From the NCBI GenBank assembly GCA_937896185.1, contig CALBMG010000213.1:1-11068 (forward strand): a stretch of 11,068 bases of DNA, given 5' to 3'. This DNA is from an uncultured Microbacteriaceae bacterium (GTDB taxonomy: Bacteria > Actinomycetota > Actinomycetes > Actinomycetales > Microbacteriaceae). Position 1 is the first letter of the stretch, and every line of letters begins with the position of its first letter. This document shows positions 1 through 5,505 of this stretch, piece after piece. Under the pieces are notes generated by a model. That model ran no database searches, had not been told where the DNA came from, and saw nothing but the letters and a program-made list of their open reading frames with translations. The translations under genes and the position numbers were made by a program.

Positions 1-1567
1 CGGCGGCTTGGTGGTCGGTCTCTTGCACCAGTTGGCCACCGGGGGCGCTGCGTGCGCCCCGCACATGGCCTGCGGCGTATTCCTCGGGCGTGCGCACGTC
101 AAAGAAATAGGTGGTGCGTGTGGTGTCGGCGAGCCATGCGTTGACGTCGTCCATGCGCGCACGCTTCACGCCAGCACGCAAGGCCACAGCAAATGCGCTG
201 GCGGCGGCTTTGGCGCGCGTGGCATCGTCCACCTGCGGGAAATGTGCTTGCGCACCTTTGACCAACTCTTGCCCTGCCAAGGTCCAGCCAATCGTGCCGT
301 TGCGCAGCGCGCTCACGGGGTTGGGAATGCCCGAGTTGATGAGCGACTGCGTACCAATGATGCTGCGTGTGCGTCCCGCGCAGTTGACGATGATGCGCGT
401 GGTGGCATTGGGTGCGAGTGCGCGTGCACGCAACACCAGTTCAGCACCGGGCACGCTGATGCCGGTCGGGATGCTCATGGTTTGGTACTCGTCAAAACGA
501 CGCGCGTCCATCACCACCACATCGGCTTTTGAATCAATGAGCGCTTTGACTTCTTGGGCTGACAGCGAGGGTGTGTGGCGTTTGGATTCGACCAACTCAC
601 CAAACGATTTGCTGGGCACGTTGACATCGCGAAACACTTCGCCGCCTGCGTCTTGCCAGCCTTGCAGGCCGCCGTCAAGCAGATGCACATGTGTGTAGCC
701 CATGCGTTTCAAGGTGCGCGCAGCAGGCAGGGCAAGGTCGTCGCCATTGAAAGCCGTGCCGTACACCACGATGAAGGTGTCCAGTCGCGGGATGCGTGTC
801 CACGCATCGGCTTCGATGCGGCCCAACGGTAGGTTGGCTGCAAACAGTGGGTGGCATTGCGCGAAGGGGTCTTCCTCACGCACGTCGAGCAGCGCGATTT
901 CTTGGCGTTGCAAGAGGGTTTCGCGAATGCGGGCGTAGGGCGCTGATGGGAACTCACCTGCGGTGAGGGGAAACTCCAGTGGTGTTTCGGCCTTGGCATT
1001 GCTGTAACCCGAAATGAATTCTTTCACCGTGCCGTCTTCGTGAAACACATGGCGGCTCACTTTGCCAATGTTGGCGCCGTACACATGGATGCTGATCGAG
1101 GCTTGGTCGCTCAACGCATTCCACACGCGGTGCACATCGCCGATGGTGGGCGACACGGCTTCCACGTCACCTGCTTCTAAGCGGTCTTGCTCGCCACTGG
1201 GTTGCCAATGGCCTTGTGCGTTTTTGGCAAACGGTTGGCACAGCTCTGCGCCGCGCAGCATGCCGATCATGCCCCACACGGTGTGGTCGTGGATGGGCGT
1301 GGCTTGGCCTGGGCCCCACACAAAGCTCACCACCGAAAAGCGGTCATCGGGGTCGGCGTAGAGCAAAAACTGTTGGTAGCGCTCGGGGTTGGGCTGGGCG
1401 TAGTCGTCAGGCAGCCAATCGTCTTGGGCCACCAGCTCTGCCAGCAAGGTTTTGCCACGCTCCAGTATTGCGGCTTCGTCGGTGGTGCTTTTGAGCAAAG
1501 CATCGAGTTGGGTGACGAAGTTGTGTAAACGGGGTGTATCGGCGAGCTGTGGTGTACGTAAAGTCAT
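1..1567 (-). CDS. Thiol dioxygenase (Gln-type CDO family) fused to multiple rhodanese domains, 3' part cut by window edge
   Basis: The frame runs open from an ATG at 1565-1567 to the window edge (522 residues, no stop). AGAGA, 6 nt upstream, is a plausible ribosome binding site. Residues 1-190 are a cupin thiol dioxygenase, which oxidises a small thiol to its sulfinate using Fe(II) and O2. The metal ligands are seen as PIHDH (H93, H95) and H146, and the Ser-His-Tyr triad as S159, H161, Y163. Spacing from the first His matches the family (+53 to the third His, +70 to Tyr). A Gln sits 27 residues before H93, where Gln-type enzymes (3-mercaptopropionate dioxygenases) have Gln and mammalian cysteine dioxygenase has Arg. 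The Cys of the Cys-Tyr cofactor is absent. Rhodanese domains follow. The first (about 208-315) lacks the active Cys (VVYGTAFNG). The second (about 330-435) has CAGRTR with C396. A third starts near 470 and is cut. The substrate is inferred; the families are firm. Confidence 0.85.
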   Translation of the reverse strand, partial: MTLRTPQLADTPRLHNFVTQLDALLKSTTDEAAILERGKTLLAELVAQDDWLPDDYAQPNPERYQQFLLYADPDDRFSVVSFVWGPGQATPIHDHTVWGMIGMLRGAELCQPFAKNAQGHWQPSGEQDRLEAGDVEAVSPTIGDVHRVWNALSDQASISIHVYGANIGKVSRHVFHEDGTVKEFISGYSNAKAETPLEFPLTAGEFPSAPYARIRETLLQRQEIALLDVREEDPFAQCHPLFAANLPLGRIEADAWTRIPRLDTFIVVYGTAFNGDDLALPAARTLKRMGYTHVHLLDGGLQGWQDAGGEVFRDVNVPSKSFGELVESKRHTPSLSAQEVKALIDSKADVVVMDARRFDEYQTMSIPTGISVPGAELVLRARALAPNATTRIIVNCAGRTRSIIGTQSLINSGIPNPVSALRNGTIGWTLAGQELVKGAQAHFPQVDDATRAKAAASAFAVALRAGVKRARMDDVNAWLADTTRTTYFFDVRTPEEYAAGHVRGARSAPGGQLVQETDHQAA

Positions 1568-1605
1568 GGCTTGTCTCTGGTTTTTTGGCGTTTAGGCCAA
1601 TGCCG

Positions 1606-1628
1606 CCATTGTTTCACAGCGACAATGG
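1606..1628. repeat. Short inverted repeat in the divergent dioxygenase/dsbB intergenic region
   Basis: CCATTGT (1606-1612) and ACAATGG (1622-1628) form perfect 7-bp arms with a 9-nt spacer. A smaller pair, TTGGC/GCCAA, lies at 1585-1600. They occupy the 85-bp gap between two divergently read genes, so an operator or a leader hairpin of dsbB is possible. No regulator can be named from the sequence. Confidence 0.35.
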
Positions 1629-1642
1629 AAGTCAGCCCTTTT

Positions 1643-1646
1643 GGAG
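1643..1646 (+). promoter_or_regulatory. Ribosome binding site GGAG that fixes the dsbB start
   Basis: GGAG lies 6 nt before GTG at 1653. It overlaps the upstream in-frame TTG at 1641, so that TTG cannot be the start it serves. The resulting N-terminus, MLVNLLDHPRR, resembles the usual beginning of betaproteobacterial DsbB. Confidence 0.6.
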
Positions 1647-1652
1647 ACAGTT

Positions 1653-2195
1653 GTGCTTGTAAATCTTTTGGATCATCCCCGTCGTATTTGGTTGTTCATC
1701 TTGCTGGCCTGTGTGGGCCTGTTGTCGTTTGGCATGTACCTGCAGCACGTGGTGGGCTTGGTGCCATGCCCCATGTGCATCGTGCAACGCTATGTGATGG
1801 TGTTGATGGCGTTGGTGGCTTTGCTGGGCGTGTGTTTCCCATGTCGCAAAGGTTCGTTGGGTGTGGGCAGTGGCTTGGTGCTGTTGGCTGCCGGCGGTGC
1901 TTATGTGGCGGCGCGTCAAACATGGTTGCAGTGGTATCCACCCGAGTTTGCTTCGTGCGGGCGTGACTTTTACGGCATGATTGAAACCTTCCCCTTGCAA
2001 CGCGCCATTCCCATGATTTTTAAGGGCGGTGGCGATTGCACCAAGGTCGATTGGACTTTCTTGGGCGGCTCGATTGCCAACTGGTCGTTTGTGGCGTTTG
2101 TGGGTTTGGGGTTGTTGGCCTTGGCCGCTGTCGTTCGCTTGCTGTGTCAACCAGCGACGACTGACAAAGACGCGACCGAAGACGTGGCGCCATAA
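1653..2195 (+). CDS. dsbB: Disulfide bond formation protein B (DsbB), inner membrane quinone reductase
   Basis: DsbB reoxidises periplasmic DsbA and passes the electrons to ubiquinone, which keeps disulfide formation running. With the GTG start the protein has 180 residues, normal for the family. Four hydrophobic segments are visible, near residues 12-28, 43-62, 68-86 and 144-163. The first periplasmic loop carries the CPMC pair (C39, C42) followed by QRY, with the Arg conserved near the quinone site. The second periplasmic loop holds C102 (SCGRDF) and C129 (GGDCTKVDW), the pair that exchanges with DsbA. The final residues are acidic and cytoplasmic. The gene is divergent from the thiol dioxygenase-rhodanese gene and convergent with argA. 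Assignment is firm. Confidence 0.95.
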   Translation: MLVNLLDHPRRIWLFILLACVGLLSFGMYLQHVVGLVPCPMCIVQRYVMVLMALVALLGVCFPCRKGSLGVGSGLVLLAAGGAYVAARQTWLQWYPPEFASCGRDFYGMIETFPLQRAIPMIFKGGGDCTKVDWTFLGGSIANWSFVAFVGLGLLALAAVVRLLCQPATTDKDATEDVAP

Positions 2196-2212
2196 ACTGA
2201 CATCTGTTCAAT

Positions 2213-2241
2213 AAAAACGGGGCTTGTGAGCCCCGTTTTTT
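2213..2241. terminator. Bidirectional intrinsic terminator between dsbB and argA
   Basis: A perfect 12-bp stem pairs 2213-2224 (AAAAACGGGGCT) with 2229-2240 (AGCCCCGTTTTT) around a TGTG loop. A T run follows on the forward strand, and an A run precedes it, giving a T run on the reverse strand. It can end both dsbB and argA transcripts. The argA stop codon (2240-2242) lies at the edge of the stem. Confidence 0.9.
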
Positions 2242-3589
2242 ATGCCAGCTTCTTCACCAACACCAAGCTCTTGCGGTCGGTGTTGTATTTGCGCTTGCGC
2301 GCTTCGGGCAACCAGTCGGGGTCGACCTGCACAAAGCCGCGTTTCAAGAACCAGTGCTTGGTGCGTGTGGTCAACACAAAGATGCTCTTGAGGCCTTTGT
2401 TGCGTGCGCGATGTTCGATGCGCTTGAGCACCTTTTCACCATCGCCTTGGCCTTGCGATTGGGGTGACACGGTGAGTGCCGCCATCTCCGCCGTTTGTGC
2501 TTCGGGGTAGGGGTAGAGCGCCGCGCAGGCAAAGATCACGCCGTCATGCTCGATGACGGTGTATTGGCCCACATCGCGTTCAATCTCGTTGCGGTCACGC
2601 TTGACCAAGGTGCCGTCTTTTTCAAACGGCTCAATCAGTTGCAAGATGCCGCCCACGTCTTCGTGCGTGGCTTCGCGCAGGCTCTCCAGCTTTTCGTCCA
2701 CCACCATGGTGCCGATGCCGTCATGCATATACACCTCGAGCAGCAGTGAACCATCCACTGCGAACGGCAAGATGTGGCTACGTTCCACGCCCGTCTCACA
2801 TGCTTTCACGCAATGCTGCAAGTAAAACGCGATGTCTGACGGGTTGGTGGTGTGGGGCAGAGTGGCCAGCAGCTTTTTGGCTGCATCCAAAGGCAACTCG
2901 GTGTCGATGGGGTTGTCTTCGCTGGCAGGTTCGGCGGGGTTGATGCGAATGCCGGGGGTTTCGGTGACAAAAATTAGTTTGTCGGCTTGCAGTGCCGTGG
3001 CCACAGACGTCGCCACTTCTTCCATGGTGAGGTTGAACGCTTCGCCAGTGGGCGAGAAGCCAAACGGCGAGATGAGCACCATCGAACCCGCAGCCAGAGT
3101 TTGGGTGATGCCCGCCACGTCCACCTTGCGCACGAGGCCGGAGTGTTGAAAGTCCACGCCGTCCAAGATGCCCACAGGGCGAGCGGTGATGAAGTTGCCA
3201 GAAATCACGCGCACGGTGGCGCCCGCCATGGGCGTGTTGGGCAGGGCTTGGCTGAACGCAGCTTCAATTTCAAAGCGCAGTTGGCCCGCGGCTTCTTGTG
3301 CGCAGTCGAGGGCCACGCCGTCGGTGATGCGCATGCCGTGTGAGTAGTGGGGCACATGGCCTTTGGCGGCCAGCTGCTCGTTCACCTGTGGGCGAAAGCC
3401 ATGCACCAACACAATGCGCACGCCCATGCTTTGGATGAGCGCCAAGTCTTGCGCCAAGTTGGGCAGCTTGCCTGCGGCAATGGCCTCGCCCGCGATACCG
3501 ACCACAAAGGTCTTGCCGCGATGCATGTGAATGTAGGGCGCGACCGAACGGAACCAAGGCACAAAGGTGAAGTCAAAAACGGCGGACAT
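2240..3589 (-). CDS. argA: Amino-acid N-acetyltransferase (N-acetylglutamate synthase)
   Basis: ArgA transfers acetyl from acetyl-CoA to L-glutamate, the first step of arginine synthesis, and is usually feedback-inhibited by arginine. The 449-residue protein aligns along its whole length with what I recall of E. coli ArgA (443 residues). The N-terminal amino-acid-kinase-like domain shows HRGKTFVVGIAGEAI, LVHGFRPQ, VISGNFITARP and GEAFNLTMEEVA. The linker contains VKACETGVERSH and HDGIGTMVV. The C-terminal GNAT domain, from about residue 300, shows ACAALYPYPE, the acetyl-CoA loop QGQGDGEKVL and FVLTTRTKHWFLKRGF. The ATG at 3589 gives the expected N-terminus (WFRSVAPYIHMHRGK), though no strong Shine-Dalgarno is seen. 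The gene is divergent from hrpA. Confidence 0.96.
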   Translation of the reverse strand: MSAVFDFTFVPWFRSVAPYIHMHRGKTFVVGIAGEAIAAGKLPNLAQDLALIQSMGVRIVLVHGFRPQVNEQLAAKGHVPHYSHGMRITDGVALDCAQEAAGQLRFEIEAAFSQALPNTPMAGATVRVISGNFITARPVGILDGVDFQHSGLVRKVDVAGITQTLAAGSMVLISPFGFSPTGEAFNLTMEEVATSVATALQADKLIFVTETPGIRINPAEPASEDNPIDTELPLDAAKKLLATLPHTTNPSDIAFYLQHCVKACETGVERSHILPFAVDGSLLLEVYMHDGIGTMVVDEKLESLREATHEDVGGILQLIEPFEKDGTLVKRDRNEIERDVGQYTVIEHDGVIFACAALYPYPEAQTAEMAALTVSPQSQGQGDGEKVLKRIEHRARNKGLKSIFVLTTRTKHWFLKRGFVQVDPDWLPEARKRKYNTDRKSLVLVKKLA

Positions 3590-3657
3590 GTGGGCTGGTT
3601 TGTGGCGGGTAAGTGGGTGAGCGTTCTCGGTGAGAGCCGGACGGGGATAATTGCGGA

Positions 3658-4323
3658 TTGTCTATCAAGTTAGTGCCTGTTTTGTCCACGCCCGTTCCCT
3701 TCCAGATTGAATTTCCAGAATCGTTGCCCGTCTCGGCCAGACGCGAGGAAATCATGGCTGCCATGCAGGCCCACCAAGTGGTCATCGTGTGCGGCGAAAC
3801 GGGCTCTGGCAAAACTACGCAGCTGCCTAAGATGGCGCTGGCCCTTGGTCGCGGCCAAGGGAAATTGGGGTCAGACACCGATTTTGCGAAGCAAAAGTCG
3901 GGCTCTGACCCCAAATTCCCTCGCAAACAAATCATCGGCCACACCCAACCCCGCCGCATTGCCGCCAGCTCGGTGGCCAAGCGCATTGCCGAAGAGCTCA
4001 AAACCCCGCTGGGTGAGGTGGTGGGCTTCAAGGTGCGCTTCCAAGACCGCTTGAGCAAAGATGCCTCGGTCAAGCTGATGACCGATGGCATTTTGTTGGC
4101 CGAGACACAAAACGACCCGCTGCTCAAAGCCTATGACACCATCATCATTGACGAGGCCCACGAGCGCAGCCTGAACATCGACTTTCTGCTGGGCTACTTG
4201 CGCGAAATCTTGCCGCGTCGGCCTGACCTGAAAATCATCGTCACTTCGGCCACGATTGATGCGGACCGTTTTGCGCAGCACTTTGCATCCGCCAAGGGGC
4301 CAGCGCCGGTCATCATGGTGTCG
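3658..4323 (+). CDS. hrpA: ATP-dependent RNA helicase HrpA, N-terminal part only; truncated at the chimeric junction
   Basis: HrpA is a DEAH-box RNA helicase involved in rescue of stalled ribosomes and RNA handling. About 222 of the usual roughly 1,300 residues are present. Motif I is [10 protein letters not shown] (K52). [12 protein letters not shown] is motif Ia, [10 protein letters not shown] the next block, DEAH lies at 165-168 ([20 protein letters not shown]), and motif III TSAT at 196-199. The family normally continues after PAPVIMVS with a Gly-Arg stretch; here ThiL sequence follows instead and motifs IV-VI are lost. The start is uncertain: TTG at 3658 is used because in-frame alternatives (3673, 3682) have no better binding site. 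Residues about 68-88 are encoded by an in-frame palindrome absent from the E. coli protein, as I recall it. Confidence 0.85.
3859..3920. repeat. 62-nt palindromic (REP/MITE-like) element inside the hrpA reading frame
   Basis: The outer arms 3859-3875 (GGGAAATTGGGGTCAGA) and 3904-3920 (TCTGACCCCAAATTCCC) pair at 16 of 17 positions. The inner arms CGATTTTGC (3879-3887) and GCAAAAGTCG (3891-3900) pair with one bulged base around a GAA loop, so the whole unit folds into one long hairpin. It falls between LGRG and IIGHTQPRR, where E. coli HrpA has only a few residues. It adds about 20 residues without a stop. The opposite strand encodes a related peptide, as expected for a palindrome. It resembles mobile palindromes such as REPs; family identity is unproven. 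Confidence 0.75.
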
Positions 4324-4329
4324 GTAACG
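4303..4329. other. Chimeric junction: betaproteobacterial hrpA to actinobacterial thiL
   Basis: Upstream, the frame reads as HrpA through PAPVIMVS. Downstream, it reads as ThiL from VTATGEF. A strand of the form VIMVS fits both families at this point (HrpA before its Gly-Arg stretch, ThiL before VTATG), so a short shared word near 4310-4323 may have caused the join. All genes to the left look betaproteobacterial and all to the right form an actinobacterial block. The exact base cannot be fixed from this sequence. Confidence 0.85.
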
Positions 4330-4863
4330 GCAACGGGTGAATTTGACGGCGTGAACCCCGTGACCCGCTCGGGTGCTCGTGTGGGCCATCAGGTCGCTGT
4401 CGCCGGTGACCTGGGCCGGGCGCGTCACGGTCTGGATTTGCTGTTCGAACATGCGATGAGCCCCGACGGAGTCGTCGATGAGGATGCCGTAGCCGAACTG
4501 TGGCGCACCCACCCCGCCGAATTGTCGGCACAATTACGACCCGCCCCGCCGATTTTTGCGGGGCGCATTGCGGCGCTCGCGGGGGCAAGTTCGATGATGG
4601 ACATCAGCGATGGCCTGGTGCTGGATGCCGCGCGAATTTGTGCCGCCAGCGGCGTGGGCATCGATTTCGATTTAGCTTCGGTTGGTTCGCGCATTGCGTT
4701 GACAGGAGGCGAGGACCACTCGCTGCTCGCAACGTTCCCATTGAGTGCCACGATTCCCCCAGAATTTCGGGTGATTGGTCGCGTTGTTCCCAACTCTGGC
4801 GTGAGTGTCGACGGTGTGCCGTTCACGGCAAAGGGCGGATGGGATCCGCTACGCGACGGGTAG
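4324..4863 (+). CDS. thiL: Thiamine-monophosphate kinase ThiL, C-terminal part only; 5' end lost at the junction
   Basis: ThiL phosphorylates thiamine monophosphate to thiamine pyrophosphate with ATP. About 180 of a usual 310-330 residues are present. The N-terminal AIR-synthase-like domain with its metal-binding aspartates is missing. The C-terminal domain is clear: [19 protein letters not shown], then [21 protein letters not shown] (split by the GAS run), and [12 protein letters not shown], matching DLSDGL and GGEDYEL of E. coli ThiL. The frame is continuous with the hrpA fragment only because the junction happens to be in phase. The stop TAG at 4861-4863 lies inside the end of rsmD, giving a 15-bp tail-to-tail overlap. 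A thiL-rsmD-recG order is familiar in actinobacteria. Confidence 0.88.
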   Translation, partial: VTATGEFDGVNPVTRSGARVGHQVAVAGDLGRARHGLDLLFEHAMSPDGVVDEDAVAELWRTHPAELSAQLRPAPPIFAGRIAALAGASSMMDISDGLVLDAARICAASGVGIDFDLASVGSRIALTGGEDHSLLATFPLSATIPPEFRVIGRVVPNSGVSVDGVPFTAKGGWDPLRDG

Positions 4864-5430
4864 CACGTCAAGAAAGTACACGGCAGTTTCGCCGTATTTT
4901 TTGGTGCGATTCACCGTGTAGCGATGGGGCCATAGAGGCTCGGCGTCCCGCGATGATCGCTCGACGACGACCACAGAATCCTCGTGCACGAATCGTTCCA
5001 ACAGGACCAGGCTGTTACTCAGCGCGGCATTTCCGAGGTCGTACGGCGGGTCAAGAAACACCAGATCGAACTCGCGGGGACCCGACTGGGTCAGAAAAGC
5101 GTCGACTCCCTGCGGGATGACCTCGAGCGCTACAGAACGGCCGTGGGCGGCGCACCCGTCACTGACGATGCGCCCGTTTGACGAGCAGAGCGCGGCGGCG
5201 GCGGGGGACTTGTCGACGAGAGTCACATGGGACGCGCCTCGGGAGGCCGCCTCGAGCCCCAATGCGCCTGAGCCAGCGAACAGGTCCAAAGTGCGTGCAT
5301 CGTCAAAATCAAAGAGCGAGTCGAGCGTCGAGAAGACTGCTTCACGCACCCGCTCCGATGTGGGTCGCGTTCCGCTGTCGGGCACCGAGATGCTCAAACC
5401 CCCGGCGTCACCGGCCACAATCCTTGTCAT
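4849..5430 (-). CDS. rsmD: 16S rRNA (guanine(966)-N2)-methyltransferase RsmD
   Basis: RsmD methylates N2 of G966 of 16S rRNA using S-adenosylmethionine. The ATG at 5430 gives [11 protein letters not shown], the usual start, and 193 residues, the usual length. [16 protein letters not shown] (22-37) is the family signature. [18 protein letters not shown] (49-66) is the SAM-binding motif I, D73 the acidic end of motif II, and LVFLDPPYD (123-131) the catalytic DPPY motif. The frame stays open upstream to 5904, but that extension lies over recG and is not coding. The gene is divergent from recG across 75 bp and convergent with thiL, overlapping it by 15 bp. Confidence 0.94.
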   Translation of the reverse strand: MTRIVAGDAGGLSISVPDSGTRPTSERVREAVFSTLDSLFDFDDARTLDLFAGSGALGLEAASRGASHVTLVDKSPAAAALCSSNGRIVSDGCAAHGRSVALEVIPQGVDAFLTQSGPREFDLVFLDPPYDLGNAALSNSLVLLERFVHEDSVVVVERSSRDAEPLWPHRYTVNRTKKYGETAVYFLDVLPVA

Positions 5431-5436
5431 GTGTTC

Positions 5437-5442
5437 AGGGTA
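5437..5442 (-). promoter_or_regulatory. -10 element TACCCT of rsmD, leaderless spacing
   Basis: On the reverse strand TACCCT fits TAnnnT and ends exactly 6 nt before the rsmD ATG, so transcription would begin at or next to the start codon. TTGAAT (5461-5466 on the reverse strand), 18 bp upstream, is a fair -35 element. Basis is pattern only. Confidence 0.5.
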
Positions 5443-5493
5443 GTTTGTGCGACGACCCCGATTCAACTTGGCGTCGTAGTGTGCGTGTGGTTG

Positions 5494-5499
5494 TACCGT
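5494..5499 (+). promoter_or_regulatory. -10 element TACCGT of recG, leaderless spacing
   Basis: TACCGT fits TAnnnT and ends 6 nt before GTG at 5506. No Shine-Dalgarno lies at a workable distance: AAGGGG abuts the GTG. This position is the main reason for choosing 5506 as the start. Confidence 0.5.
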
Positions 5500-5505
5500 G
5501 AAGGG

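Noticed and set aside
1..1567. Forward-strand frames over the dioxygenase-rhodanese gene (8-532, 111-698, 1187-1528)
   Set aside because: They are shadows of the reverse-strand gene, which carries clear catalytic motifs throughout.
1641..1652. TTG at 1641 as the dsbB start
   Set aside because: It overlaps the GGAG ribosome binding site that is correctly spaced for GTG at 1653.
1632..2150. 172-codon frame antisense to dsbB
   Set aside because: Low-complexity His/Gln-rich shadow of a membrane protein gene; dsbB on the forward strand is unmistakable.
3658..4863. A 401-residue helicase-thiamine kinase fusion as a new enzyme
   Set aside because: Both halves are incomplete at the join, each lacking essential motifs, and the flanking genes come from different phyla. 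Chimeric assembly explains it better.
5431..5505. Extended N-terminus for recG
   Set aside because: It would cover the divergent rsmD promoter and adds residues unlike the family; GTG 5506 or ATG 5530 fit better.
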